Source: Veillonellaceae bacterium
GTDB lineage: Bacteria; Bacillota; Negativicutes; Veillonellales; Dialisteraceae
NCBI GenBank assembly: GCA_025992895.1
Contig: DAJPGA010000001.1
Span: 1,506,501 to 1,570,500 of the forward strand
DNA: 64,000 bases
Direction: 5' to 3'
Part shown: positions 53,265-62,429 of the stretch, in pieces
Layout of the letters: each line of letters opens with the position of its first letter
Numbering within the stretch: position 1 is the first letter of the stretch
The notes under the pieces: generated by a model
What the model was told of the DNA's origin: nothing
Database searches by the model: none
The model's input: the letters and a program-made list of their open reading frames with translations, nothing else
Made by a program: the position numbers and the translations under genes

Positions 53265-53702
53265 TTACCGGGTCCCTGCGACCTTTTTCCCAAGATCTTC
53301 GCACTTTTTCAAGGATTCCTTATCCGGATATCCATACGCTAAAAGCGGTTGTGCCGGAATTATAGCACCCGCAAAATGCAATTCATTATACCAAACATTC
53401 AGCCATGCACCGCGGCTCCATCCGCATGATCCAAAGATTCCCATAATTTTGCCCTTCAGAAATGGCTTTAGTTTCTCACAGAACGGCTTCATCTGTTCTT
53501 CTTCTATGACTTCAACGCCCCAGGCAGAACATCCCAAAATAATATGCGAGTACTCCTTTCCGATTGTCTCGGGATCCACATCAGCTACTGGTGCCAGCAA
53601 AACATCTTCTACAACACTTTTGGCACCAATAGAAACTGCTTCAGCCATTGCTTCGGTATTTCCTGTCGCCGAATAATAAATGACAGCTACCTTTTCACTC
53701 AT
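53265..53702 (-). CDS. Flavodoxin
   Basis: A 145-residue flavodoxin, a small FMN electron carrier. The phosphate-binding loop YYSATGNTEAMAEAV near residue 9 and the aromatic stacking region LGCSAWGVEVIEEEQMKPF near 57 are visible; GIFGSCGWSRGAWLNVWY near 88 forms the second flavin loop. A similar flavodoxin is encoded just upstream (53829), from which it differs over much of its length, so this is an old tandem duplication. Confidence 0.92.
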   Translation of the reverse strand: MSEKVAVIYYSATGNTEAMAEAVSIGAKSVVEDVLLAPVADVDPETIGKEYSHIILGCSAWGVEVIEEEQMKPFCEKLKPFLKGKIMGIFGSCGWSRGAWLNVWYNELHFAGAIIPAQPLLAYGYPDKESLKKCEDLGKKVAGTR

Positions 53703-53779
53703 ATTTACATCTCCCCTTCGTCAAAAACCGGAGATTTAAAATCAAACTTGCATCAATTCTAATTGCTGCATCTGGCTGT

Positions 53780-53815
53780 AAAAAAGAAGCGTTCTAGTAA
53801 GAACGCCTCTTTTAC
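53780..53815 (-). terminator. Terminator after the upstream flavodoxin
   Basis: GCGTTCT (53789-53795) pairs with AGAACGC (53800-53806), extended by A/T pairs, four-base loop; six T's follow on the minus strand. It separates the two flavodoxin genes, so the downstream one needs read-through or its own promoter. Confidence 0.82.
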
Positions 53816-53828
53816 TGTAATTGCAAAC

Positions 53829-54257
53829 TTACGCTTTAGCGACCGTTTCTCCAAGTTTCTTGCAAGCTTCCAGTGCTTCATCATCCGGATAGCTGTAAGC
53901 TTTAACCGGATCAGCAGCAAGTTTAACGCCTGCTTCATCGAGTCTGTTCTTCCAGTTTTCAATCCAGTCGCCCTGATTCCATGCATAAGAACCGAAAATA
54001 CCTACGGTCTTATCTTTCAGCTGTGGAAGGATATCTGCAAAGAACGGTTCGAATTCGTATTCTTCAAGTTCTTCATTTCCCATTGCCGGGCAGCCCAGAA
54101 TGATGTGATCGAAAGCTGCAACATCAGCAGCAGTTGTATCACTTACAAAGCTCAATGTGGTTTCTGCACCTGCAGCTTTTGCACCTTCTTCAACAGCCTG
54201 AGCCATAGCTTCAGTGTTACCTGAACCAGACCAATAAACGATTGCTACTTTTGCCAT
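53829..54257 (-). CDS. Flavodoxin (second copy)
   Basis: A 142-residue flavodoxin. The FMN phosphate loop YWSGSGNTEAMAQAVEEG is near residue 9, followed by LGCPAMGNEELEEYEFEPF near 55 and GIFGSYAWNQGDWIENW near 88. The loop GCPAMG replaces the GCSAWG of its neighbour, so the residue stacking on the flavin differs (Met versus Trp), which may change redox potential. It has a strong promoter of its own. Confidence 0.92.
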   Translation of the reverse strand: MAKVAIVYWSGSGNTEAMAQAVEEGAKAAGAETTLSFVSDTTAADVAAFDHIILGCPAMGNEELEEYEFEPFFADILPQLKDKTVGIFGSYAWNQGDWIENWKNRLDEAGVKLAADPVKAYSYPDDEALEACKKLGETVAKA

Positions 54258-54317
54258 TTTAATTCCTCCTATAAAAGATATATTAAAAATTAGTATTTCA
54301 AAATAGCCTATGTCTCT

Positions 54318-54346
54318 ATATTACTTACTAAAGAACGTATTGTCAA
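54318..54346 (-). promoter_or_regulatory. Promoter of the upstream flavodoxin
   Basis: Minus strand: –35 TTGACA (54341-54346, perfect), 17-base spacer, –10 TAATAT (54318-54323). It points to the flavodoxin starting at 54257, with a good AGGAGG ribosome site. Confidence 0.82.
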
Positions 54347-54409
54347 TTTAGCTTTATCAGCATGTCTTAAAATACCTGTCGGATACCCTGATGCGCCCCG
54401 GACTTGTAT

Positions 54410-55114
54410 TTATTCATATTCCGTCAGAGACGTACCTGCACGGCTTAGCATAGACTCAACATTCTTTCCGGGATATTTCCTGTGCATCACCATTTTCCTG
54501 AGCGATTCAGTCACTTGAGTCTGATCTGCATCTGAGTTGATGATTCCCAGCGTCGTAAAGTATCCATCGCACTGAAGAATCACTTGATAAGCTTCATTGT
54601 AGACGATCCCCTGCTGCTTTGTCTTGATAACAAATGAACCCGTCCAATAGGAATTCTTGCCTTTTTGAACTTTCACCAGCGGTGTTTTTCCGGAGAATAC
54701 GGCTCCGTCAGCAATGAGTCTCTTATTCAGGTCTTCTGCAATGACATCCATCTGTTCCAAAGCTGAATCATTCTTATGGCTGATTTCGCCAATATCCAGC
54801 AGGTAAGGAATGCCGAGACGGTGCGACATGGCCCATCCATAACTAAAATCTGGAGGGGCGCTGTATGTCATGGAATAATATTCACTGTCACTTGCCCCGC
54901 GTTTAATGAAGAAACGTTTGACTCCCCCATCGTTCATGAATGGGAGTGCTTCCTGAGCGCCCTTTGAGAATGTAATATTCTTTGGCACGCTCATGTCCCC
55001 TATGCCGCGAAGGCTGAGTGTATCACTGGCAAATGCGGTAGAAGATAAGGACGCAAGAACAAGAAAGAGAGCGCAGGATAAAATCCATTTTATAAAATTA
55101 CGACGACATTTCAT
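54410..55114 (-). CDS. Secreted protein of unknown function (234 aa)
   Basis: The N-terminus is a signal peptide (basic KCRRNFIKW, hydrophobic core, cleavage after STAFA near 29). The mature protein is about 205 residues, mixed alpha/beta, with no motif I recognise; notable pieces are KVQKGKNSYWTGSFVIKTKQ near 150 and VTESLRKMVMHRKYPGKN near 205. It follows glnS by 20 bases on the same strand and may be co-transcribed with it. Confidence 0.7.
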   Translation of the reverse strand: MKCRRNFIKWILSCALFLVLASLSSTAFASDTLSLRGIGDMSVPKNITFSKGAQEALPFMNDGGVKRFFIKRGASDSEYYSMTYSAPPDFSYGWAMSHRLGIPYLLDIGEISHKNDSALEQMDVIAEDLNKRLIADGAVFSGKTPLVKVQKGKNSYWTGSFVIKTKQQGIVYNEAYQVILQCDGYFTTLGIINSDADQTQVTESLRKMVMHRKYPGKNVESMLSRAGTSLTEYE

Positions 55115-55134
55115 AAAACTGCATCCCCCTGTAA

Positions 55135-56808
55135 TTACTGCTTATTTTTAACCTTTGACCAGGTATCGCGCAGTCCGACAATCCTGTTGCATACCATATG
55201 ATCTTCTGTAGTGTCCTGATCAATAATGAAATACCCCTTACGGAGGAACTGGAAACGATCCCCAACATGATATTTGCTGATTTCAGGTTCAGCCTTGCTC
55301 TTCATGACAGTCAGGGAATGTGTATTTACTTTTTCCATGAAGTCTCTGCCGTCATCATGATCATCCGGCGAAATCAGATAGTCATAGAGTCTTGTCTCAA
55401 CATCCACGGCTGTATCTGCGCAAACCCAGTGGAGTGTACCTTTCACCTTCCGGTCAGCGCCCGGGGTTCCGCTTCTGGTATCAAAATCAACCGTGCAATG
55501 TATTTCCTTGATGCTGCCGTCATCATTCTTGATAACATCCGTACATTTTACGATATAGGCTCCCTTGAGGCGTACTTCTTTCCCAGGAGACATTCTGAAG
55601 AATTTCTTGATCGGAGTCTCCATGAAATCTTCCGCTTCAATATATAAGTTCCTGCCGAATGGCACCTTTCTGGATCCCATGGATGGATCTTCCGGATTAT
55701 TCTCTATATCGACATATTCGATTTTATTTTCATCATAGTTGGTAAGTACCACTTTGACCGGATCGATGACGGTCATGATTCTCGGTACTTTCGCTTTTAA
55801 GTCCTCTCTGATGCAGTATTCAAGGAGAGAAATGTCAACTACGCTGTCTGCCTTAGCCACACCTATCAAATCACAGAACTTTTTAAGTGATTCCGGAGTA
55901 TAACCTCTGCGTCTAATGCCGCTGATGGTAGGCATTCTCGGATCATCCCAGCCATTTACCAGCTTTGCTTCAACCATTTTTCTAAGTTTGCGTTTGCTGG
56001 TAATCATTGTGGTTACATTAAGACGGGCAAATTCAATCTGTCTCGGCTTTTCCTTGCCGTCATAAGCCTGAAGGCACCAGTTATACAAAGGCCTTCTTTC
56101 CTCAAATTCCAGTGTGCAGATAGAATGGGTTATATTTTCCAAAGCATCCGAGAGCGGATGAGCGAAATCATATAACGGATATATGCACCAGGTATCACCG
56201 GTTCTGTGATGCGTTGCTCTCAGGATTCGATAAAGGACCGGATCTCTCATGACCATATTGGGCGAAGACATATCGATTTTGGCACGCAGACATTTTTCCC
56301 CGTCTTTGTACTTGCCGTCACGCATCTCCTGGAAGAGCTTGAGGTTTTCTTCTACAGAACGATTTCTCCAGGGGCTTTCTGTTCCCGGATGTTCCAGATC
56401 TCCTCGCGTGTTATGGATTTCTTCGCTGGACTGATCATCCACATAAGCAAGTCCCATGCGTATCAATTTGCAGGCAAATTCGTATAATTCCGGGAAGTAA
56501 TCCGATGCATAGTGAACTGGTTCCTTCCACTGGAATCCAAGCCAGCGGATGTCATTCAGGATAGAATTGACATATTCTTCATCTTCTTTGACCGGATTCG
56601 TATCATCAAAACGTACATTCGTTGCACCATGATACTTTTTCCCTAATCCAAAGTTCAAGAAAATACTTTTAACATGCCCAATGTGAAGGTAACCATTAGG
56701 TTCCGGTGGAAATCTCGTCAGTACTCTTCCGCCTTCATACACATTATTTTCAATATCTTTATTGATTTCGGCTTCAATGAAATTTGACGCTTCACGTTTT
56801 TCTTCCAT
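55135..56808 (-). CDS. glnS: Glutaminyl-tRNA synthetase
   Basis: A class I synthetase of 557 aa. The HIGH region is PPEPNGYLHIGHVKSIFLNFG near 33 and the KMSKS-like loop is MITSKRKLRKM near 268. The two beta-barrel anticodon-binding domains (VDPVKVVLTNY near 342 and the late VGDRFQFLRKGYFIID near 520) are the GlnRS type. Most Firmicutes make Gln-tRNA through GatCAB instead, so a direct GlnRS is a clade-specific feature. It has an ATG with a GAAGGAG site. Confidence 0.96.
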   Translation of the reverse strand: MEEKREASNFIEAEINKDIENNVYEGGRVLTRFPPEPNGYLHIGHVKSIFLNFGLGKKYHGATNVRFDDTNPVKEDEEYVNSILNDIRWLGFQWKEPVHYASDYFPELYEFACKLIRMGLAYVDDQSSEEIHNTRGDLEHPGTESPWRNRSVEENLKLFQEMRDGKYKDGEKCLRAKIDMSSPNMVMRDPVLYRILRATHHRTGDTWCIYPLYDFAHPLSDALENITHSICTLEFEERRPLYNWCLQAYDGKEKPRQIEFARLNVTTMITSKRKLRKMVEAKLVNGWDDPRMPTISGIRRRGYTPESLKKFCDLIGVAKADSVVDISLLEYCIREDLKAKVPRIMTVIDPVKVVLTNYDENKIEYVDIENNPEDPSMGSRKVPFGRNLYIEAEDFMETPIKKFFRMSPGKEVRLKGAYIVKCTDVIKNDDGSIKEIHCTVDFDTRSGTPGADRKVKGTLHWVCADTAVDVETRLYDYLISPDDHDDGRDFMEKVNTHSLTVMKSKAEPEISKYHVGDRFQFLRKGYFIIDQDTTEDHMVCNRIVGLRDTWSKVKNKQ

Positions 56809-56957
56809 TTATATTCTCCTTCGTGATGATGTACAAATGAATCAATTGTATTTTTATTATTTTAGCACATTAGCACCGCTTTATAAAAGACAGCAAAACA
56901 CGAACTTCCTCAGCAGGCAATACAGGAAAGATACCTTAATTAACTCATAAACTATGA

Positions 56958-56963
56958 TATAAT
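56958..56963 (+). promoter_or_regulatory. Extended –10 promoter of the FAH-family gene
   Basis: TGATATAAT: a perfect TATAAT with the upstream TG. The –35 region (CTTAAT at 17 bases) is weak, as usual for extended –10 promoters. It is 55 bases before the ATG. Confidence 0.6.
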
Positions 56964-57017
56964 ACGATTAACAAAATTTATATATAGTCTAAAAGCTTCA
57001 GAAAGGTGCGTAATTTT

Positions 57018-57908
57018 ATGCAGAGACTTGTTTCATACAATATTAATGGGCAGCGCCAGTGGGGTGTACTCACAGCAGATGGCAATTATATCTATTCAGC
57101 AGAAGACTTGGAGGAGACCTATTTCATTCCTCTCGGAGAGAGTATGGAATCTTTCATCGAATTCGGTGAAGAAGGCCTCCTGAATCTGGCAAAGGTTCTG
57201 GAACTTAACAGCAATGATAAAATGATAACCCCGATTCCTCTTAATACGGTTCAGCTCGAAGTCCCCTTTTATCCCAAACGCAATGTATTCTGCGTTGGCA
57301 AGAATTATAAGGCGCATATCAAGGAATTTGACCACGCTGATGATCCACAGGCTCCTGGAAGGCCGATTTTCTTCACAAAAGCTGCCACATCAGTCATCGG
57401 ACCTGAGGAAGAGATCGATGCTTACACGGCTACGACCCACCAGCTCGACTATGAAGGCGAACTTGGCGTCATCATTGGAAAACGCGGAACCAATATCTCT
57501 GAAGAAGATGCCTTAAAATATGTCTATGGCTATACCATCATCAATGACGTGACGGCCAGAGATCTCCAAAAGGCCCATGTGCAGTGGTTTAAAGGAAAGA
57601 GCTTGGATACTTTCTGCCCGATGGGTCCGACTGTCATGATCGGCGACTGGCCGGTTCCGTTTACGATTTATACAAAAGTCAATGGAGAGCTTCGCCAGGA
57701 AGGAAATACACAGGATCTGATTTTCTCCATTCCAAGACTTATCGCTGAATTATCAGAAGGAATGACCCTCCTGCCAGGAGACGTTATCGCAACCGGCACT
57801 CCGCAGGGCGTAGGAATGGGATTCAATCCACCTAAATTCCTTAAAAAGGGAGATACCATAGAAATAACAATCGACCCCATCGGAACCTTAAAAAACACCG
57901 TAAAATAA
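57018..57908 (+). CDS. Fumarylacetoacetate hydrolase family protein
   Basis: An FAH-fold hydrolase or isomerase of about 296 aa, cleaving a C–C bond in beta-diketone-like acids. Features: FCVGKNYKAHIKEFDHADDP near 93, the metal-binding YEGELGVIIG near 140-149, NDVTARDLQKAHVQWFKGKS near 175-194, and GDVIATGTPQGVGMGF near 255. Known relatives include acylpyruvate hydrolases and oxaloacetate tautomerases; substrate here is unknown. I start at ATG 57018, with an AGAAAGG site; a GTG at 57006 is an alternative. It is alone on the plus strand, with a terminator. Confidence 0.9.
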   Translation: MQRLVSYNINGQRQWGVLTADGNYIYSAEDLEETYFIPLGESMESFIEFGEEGLLNLAKVLELNSNDKMITPIPLNTVQLEVPFYPKRNVFCVGKNYKAHIKEFDHADDPQAPGRPIFFTKAATSVIGPEEEIDAYTATTHQLDYEGELGVIIGKRGTNISEEDALKYVYGYTIINDVTARDLQKAHVQWFKGKSLDTFCPMGPTVMIGDWPVPFTIYTKVNGELRQEGNTQDLIFSIPRLIAELSEGMTLLPGDVIATGTPQGVGMGFNPPKFLKKGDTIEITIDPIGTLKNTVK

Positions 57909-57952
57909 AGAAAAACTGATGCCAGAATCATTAAAATGGCATCAGTTTTTTA
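57908..57952. terminator. Bidirectional terminator
   Basis: AAAAACTGATGCCA (57911-57924) pairs perfectly with TGGCATCAGTTTTT (57937-57950), with T-runs on both strands. It serves the converging FAH-family and MFS genes. Confidence 0.93.
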
Positions 57953-57977
57953 TTTACATAATTTTGGGACCAATCGT

Positions 57978-59180
57978 TTAATGTTCTCCCTTTTTGATTC
58001 TTGAGAAGAACAGCCTGCATCCAAGCAGCAATTGTATGACACCAGCGGCTATATATACCTCCCGGATGCTTCCGGTCATGGAGACAAAAGACGCCAGTAT
58101 CGGTCCTATCATATTCCCAAACTGCTGCGCCGTATTTGATAGTCCAAAAACGCGTCCTCTAAATGACGAAGGTGTATATTTCACCAGTGCAGCGTTAAGG
58201 GAAGGATTAACCCCAATGACAAAACAACCCACCAGGAACTGGCAAATACCGAATCCGATAATTGAACTCGGAATCGACTGTGCAATCGTAATCACACCGG
58301 CAAAGGAGAGCGTAATGAACATGGCCTCATAGTATCCGCGGCTTTGGCCGAACTTACCCCAAAGAGCTGTAGTCAAAGCGCCTGCCAGTCCGCCGCTGCT
58401 CATAATAAATCCTGAAACAAGCTCCACATCGCTGCTGTCCCCCATTAACTTGCTGACCCATAAAGAGGTGACAGGCTGTATCATCAGGATTGTTACCTGA
58501 AGCAGGAACAAAATTGCAAGCAATTCCCTTAAATGATCATTCTTCAATGCATATGATATGTCATCTTTTATTGATGTCTTTTCTCTGACAGTACTTTCCT
58601 CTCCCTTTAAAGCAGGTTCATGGACAAAGAATATAACGGCCAGCGATACGATCCATAAGAATGCTGCTGAAACAAAAAAACTTCCTCTCATACCAATAAA
58701 TTTGGACAAGGCACCGCCCAAAAGAGGACCGCAAATCCCCCCGATTACAAGGGATGTCTGCGCAGCCCCTAAAGTTACGCCTATTTCAGATGACTGGACA
58801 CTGACAGAAATAATTGCCATTGCAGCTGCCACAAAACCATTGGCAAATCCCTGGAAAGCTCTTGCTGCCAGAAGATGATATTCGTTTTGGCATAAACCGC
58901 AGAAAAGATAAGAAAATCCGAGCAGGATTCCTGCACGAACCGCCATTTTCTTCTTGCCACTTGTATCTGCCAATTTCCCCCAGATCGGACCCATGAGAGC
59001 TGCGACAAAAAAGCATGACGAAAATACCAGCCCTGTCCAAAGAGTCAGCTGCTCTTCCGGAACTCCCAGCTCGGAAAGGTATAGAGGAAGAAAAGGTATC
59101 ACCATGGTATATCCTGCTGACACCAGAAACATACTAATAATTAATACAATTACGTTCCGTTTGAATTTCACTCTCTCCAA
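57978..59180 (-). CDS. MFS transporter, drug-efflux type
   Basis: A 400-residue major facilitator with about 12 hydrophobic helices. The helix 2-3 loop motif GPIWGKLADTSGKKKMAVRAG near 64-84 and the helix 5 motif TLGAAQTSLVIGGICGPLLGG near 135-155 mark the 12-TM (or TetA/Bmr-like) multidrug exporters. Substrate unknown. It precedes an esterase and lpxL on the same strand, with a 19-base spacer. Confidence 0.88.
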   Translation of the reverse strand: MERVKFKRNVIVLIISMFLVSAGYTMVIPFLPLYLSELGVPEEQLTLWTGLVFSSCFFVAALMGPIWGKLADTSGKKKMAVRAGILLGFSYLFCGLCQNEYHLLAARAFQGFANGFVAAAMAIISVSVQSSEIGVTLGAAQTSLVIGGICGPLLGGALSKFIGMRGSFFVSAAFLWIVSLAVIFFVHEPALKGEESTVREKTSIKDDISYALKNDHLRELLAILFLLQVTILMIQPVTSLWVSKLMGDSSDVELVSGFIMSSGGLAGALTTALWGKFGQSRGYYEAMFITLSFAGVITIAQSIPSSIIGFGICQFLVGCFVIGVNPSLNAALVKYTPSSFRGRVFGLSNTAQQFGNMIGPILASFVSMTGSIREVYIAAGVIQLLLGCRLFFSRIKKGEH

Positions 59181-59199
59181 ACTCCTCTAGAATTAAATT

Positions 59200-59943
59200 T
59201 TATTTTCTGGCGGACACCTCATCCATCCATGAAATTGCATCATCCATCATATTTGTCGTCACAAAGTGGCCTAATAATGGATATGTAATTCTTTTTGACG
59301 TATGGTTTACCTGCATTAAATTCTCATAGAAATGCGCCTGCGCCCTGGGATCTATCGAGATGTCGCTTTCCCCGTTTGTCATTAAAATCGGGATATCAGC
59401 CAGCTGCTTCAGATGATTAACCGGCGATCTGGCATCAACCACATCTTCCAATACCCAGTTCTTACCTACGCTGACCCCGAATCTTGCCTGGATAAACAGA
59501 TGCGTAAGCCCCCAGTCACCCGAACCGTTAAATGAAACGACCCCTCTTACTTTATCAGGATATTCGCAGGCAATGCCTAAAACAGTCATGCCTCCCATTG
59601 AGTGTCCCATGATAAACGGAGCTATCTTCTCTTTGCCCGTAATAAATTCATAAAGGGAATTGTACTCTTCTATATTATTGAAAATAGTATTCCAAAATAT
59701 GGGATAATCTTCTACAACATAATAATCTTCCAATGGATCCCTTTCGCCATGATGAAGAGCTTCTGGCAGGTACACCGTATATCCATTGACCGCCAGCAAA
59801 GCTGCGCGGGACATCTGTGCCAGAGCACTGCTGCTCCAGCCATGATAAAAGATGACGGGGCCCTTTTCTTCTCTTATAGGATGCACTACATGCACGGGAA
59901 TTTTTCCAATATATATCTTCTCAGAGTCTAGTTGCATGATCAT
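59200..59943 (-). CDS. Alpha/beta hydrolase (YitV-like esterase)
   Basis: A serine hydrolase of 247 aa. The oxyanion segment VIFYHGWSSSALAQMSRAALLAVNGYTV near 30-57, the nucleophile elbow GHSMGGMTVLG near 112, the acid in MTNGESDISIDP near 190 and the histidine in YPLLGHFVTT near 223 complete the triad. No signal peptide. It resembles YitV-type esterases, which act on short acyl esters. It overlaps the lpxL gene by 23 bases at its start. Confidence 0.85.
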   Translation of the reverse strand: MIMQLDSEKIYIGKIPVHVVHPIREEKGPVIFYHGWSSSALAQMSRAALLAVNGYTVYLPEALHHGERDPLEDYYVVEDYPIFWNTIFNNIEEYNSLYEFITGKEKIAPFIMGHSMGGMTVLGIACEYPDKVRGVVSFNGSGDWGLTHLFIQARFGVSVGKNWVLEDVVDARSPVNHLKQLADIPILMTNGESDISIDPRAQAHFYENLMQVNHTSKRITYPLLGHFVTTNMMDDAISWMDEVSARK

Positions 59944-60835
59944 TTCCTTTTTTCAACTCAGGATAAAAACGATCCGTCCATTTCCAGCGATTATGGAGCC
60001 AGAACCATTCTTCCGGATACTTCCGTATCCATTCTTCCAGCCTTATATTGATCTTGTCCGTCACATTCTGTATGGCTTCCTTCTTATCAAGTCCTGCATC
60101 AGCCTCTATAGGATCCCCTATCACGATTGTATAGTGGAACGGTCCATCCTTGTGAATAAGTGCAGTCATGACAGGAAGTTTGCAAAGAAGAGAAAAATGG
60201 GCAGGTCCGGTCGGTGTCAGCGTCTTCTGGCCCATAAAATCAGATAATATTCCTGTATCACCAGGATCCTGATCACATAAGAGGCCGATGAAGTAACCCT
60301 GTTTCAGGCGGCGGAGCATATCACGGACACCAGTCTTATACTCAACCGTCTGTCCCGGCATAGACCGGTACTCGCATAAGAACTGGTCGAATCCCTTATT
60401 TTTTTGTTTCATTGCTACTGAAAGGAGCGGGTATCCATAAAGGGCAAGTGCAGCCCCTTCAAGCTCCCAGTTCCCGCAATGCGTAGCGGCCAGGATACAG
60501 CCCTTCTTGCTTTCTTTAATAGCATCAAGCTTTCCTTTCCCTTCAATCGTTACGTATTTCTTTATATTATCCTGATTGAGAAGCGGAAAGCGAAACATGG
60601 ATACTCCGATATCGCCAAAACGTACGGCAGCCGCTTTGCTGATCCGGGACGCCTCTTTTTCATTATCTGTTATTCCGCATCGAATAATATTATTAATGGC
60701 CAGCTTCTTGCGCTTGGGAGGTACAAGCATCCAGAAGAAAGCTCCCAGATAATTCCCCATGCGCTGTGCATTTTTTTCAGAAAGGCTGCAGGATACGCGC
60801 CCAAGAAGCTTCATGAAATTATATGTCAGACTCAT
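59921..60835 (-). CDS. LpxL/HtrB-type lipid A acyltransferase
   Basis: Adds a secondary acyl chain to lipid A precursors at the inner membrane. The 304-residue protein has a hydrophobic N-terminus, the AINNIIRCG segment, the HX4E catalytic motif in THCGNWELEGAAL near 117, and LLCDQDPGDTGILSDFMG near 190. I chose ATG 60835 (MSLTYNFMKLLG); the longer reading to 60913 has no ribosome site, and an ATG two codons earlier is also possible. Whether it is LpxL or LpxM type, or the chain length used, is unknown. Confidence 0.87.
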   Translation of the reverse strand: MSLTYNFMKLLGRVSCSLSEKNAQRMGNYLGAFFWMLVPPKRKKLAINNIIRCGITDNEKEASRISKAAAVRFGDIGVSMFRFPLLNQDNIKKYVTIEGKGKLDAIKESKKGCILAATHCGNWELEGAALALYGYPLLSVAMKQKNKGFDQFLCEYRSMPGQTVEYKTGVRDMLRRLKQGYFIGLLCDQDPGDTGILSDFMGQKTLTPTGPAHFSLLCKLPVMTALIHKDGPFHYTIVIGDPIEADAGLDKKEAIQNVTDKINIRLEEWIRKYPEEWFWLHNRWKWTDRFYPELKKGNDHATRL

Positions 60836-60932
60836 AATCATACACCCGTAAAAAATGGTAAAAATACAGGACTCTATATTTCCAATCCATAGAAATACGA
60901 GCCCTGTATCCACTGCAAAATATACTTAAATA

Positions 60933-61958
60933 CTACTTTTTATCCTTCTGGGCTTCCAGCTGCTTTTCCAATTTTTTTACTTTTTTCATCAGTTCCGGCA
61001 GATGAGAAACCATGACTTCAACCCTGCCCCATTGAGCATGCGTTCTTGCAGGATAGCCCATATAAACGCCTGGTTCAGTAATATTTCCGATAACACCAGT
61101 CTTGCCGCCTAAAACGACATTATCTGTAATTTTTACATGACCATTGATTCCAGTCTGTCCTGCCAGGATGCAGTGATTTCCAATCGTAGTGCTTCCTGCA
61201 ATTCCCGTCTGTGCAATGATAAAGCAGTCATTGCCGATTTGAACATTATGACCTACATGTACCAGATTGTCGATTTTAGTGCCGCTTCCGACAACAGTAT
61301 CATTCATGGCACCATTATCGACAGCAGAACCTGCACCAATCTCGCAGTTATCACCAATCACAGCCCTGCCCAACTGGCGGATATGGGTATGATGTCCCTG
61401 TTCATCGGTTGAAAAGCCGAATCCCTGTCCTCCGACAACAGCATGCGCACGAAGTACGACATTATTTCCTAATATACTGTTTTCATGAACGACCGATCCC
61501 GGATTCAGTTCACAGCCATTTCCGATAACTGCATTTTTGCCGATATATGTATATGGATAAATCACCGTGTTGTCACCGATGACAGCGCCATCTTCAATGA
61601 CACAGTACGCCATGATGCATACATTGCTGCCAATCTGAGCTTTCGGGCTGACAATAGCTGTCGCATGGATGCCCGGTTCAAAATGAGATTCCGGATGGAA
61701 TAAATCAATCAACTGGCCGAACGAACGGCGGCAGTCAGGGACGACAATAAGATTTTTTGTGAAATGCTCCGGCAGTTCATCGACTAAAATAACGCCTGCA
61801 TGCATCTCTTCAATATGCTCAGCATAAATTCCATGTGCAAAGGTAATGTGAGACGGTCCTGCACTTTCAGCGCTGCACACATCATCAATCACAAGAGAAG
61901 GATCCCCATGCAGAACTCCGCCTACGATCTCGGCCAATTCACCAGCTGTCTTTTTCAT
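60933..61958 (-). CDS. lpxD: UDP-3-O-acylglucosamine N-acyltransferase
   Basis: Third step of lipid A synthesis. It has the N-terminal uridine-binding domain (about 1-95), many hexapeptide repeats forming a left-handed beta helix (about 100-305), the catalytic histidine in IDNLVHVGHNVQIGN near 235, and a C-terminal charged helix. I start at ATG 61958 (MKKTAGELAEIVGGVL) after a GAGGCG site; the upstream overlap with ompH is then removed. Length (341 aa) is normal. It lies between lpxL and ompH as in other diderm genomes. Confidence 0.96.
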   Translation of the reverse strand: MKKTAGELAEIVGGVLHGDPSLVIDDVCSAESAGPSHITFAHGIYAEHIEEMHAGVILVDELPEHFTKNLIVVPDCRRSFGQLIDLFHPESHFEPGIHATAIVSPKAQIGSNVCIMAYCVIEDGAVIGDNTVIYPYTYIGKNAVIGNGCELNPGSVVHENSILGNNVVLRAHAVVGGQGFGFSTDEQGHHTHIRQLGRAVIGDNCEIGAGSAVDNGAMNDTVVGSGTKIDNLVHVGHNVQIGNDCFIIAQTGIAGSTTIGNHCILAGQTGINGHVKITDNVVLGGKTGVIGNITEPGVYMGYPARTHAQWGRVEVMVSHLPELMKKVKKLEKQLEAQKDKK

Positions 61959-61965
61959 AGTCGCC

Positions 61966-62418
61966 TCACTTCGATGCGGATCCTGCTTTACTGGATCCAT
62001 CCATCCTCTTTAAAACTTCATCAGTTATATCTACCGCACCAACAGGCACCGCTCTTTGATACATGACAATTCCGATGTTCTTTTCTTTAGCAATTGCACC
62101 ACACTGCGCCTGAATGAGTGATTCCAGTTCCTTCTGCTTGCTCTGAACAAAAATCATGCGTTCCTGCTGGGCAGCCTGCACTTTCTTCTGCATTTCTTCA
62201 TCAGAAAGCCCGGACTGCGCTTCCTGATTCAATCTGTTCCGGATTTCTGTATCTTTATCAGTAATCTGTTTCTGAATGTCTTTTACTTTTGGAGATTCAT
62301 TCTCTATTTTCTGGTAATCAACGACTGCAACTTTACTCGAATTACCACAACCGGAAAATACAGCTGCACACGCAATCAAACCAACGCATGCCAGCTTTTT
62401 CCATGTAGAACCTATCAT
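61966..62418 (-). CDS. OmpH/Skp-like lipoprotein
   Basis: A 150-residue protein with a lipoprotein signal (lipobox FSGC, Cys near 24) and a Skp-like region: VAVVDYQKIENESPKVKDI, a long coiled-coil helical pair (about 50-100), and VPVGAVDITDEVLKRMDG near 125-140. Skp family members hold unfolded outer-membrane proteins in the periplasm; here the protein would be membrane-anchored. One of three such genes in a row. Confidence 0.85.
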   Translation of the reverse strand: MIGSTWKKLACVGLIACAAVFSGCGNSSKVAVVDYQKIENESPKVKDIQKQITDKDTEIRNRLNQEAQSGLSDEEMQKKVQAAQQERMIFVQSKQKELESLIQAQCGAIAKEKNIGIVMYQRAVPVGAVDITDEVLKRMDGSSKAGSASK

Positions 62419-62429
62419 TCTGACTCCTC

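Noticed and set aside
56809..57017. T-box leader for glnS
   Set aside because: No specifier hairpin or TGGNACC-like T-box sequence is visible; the leader is short.
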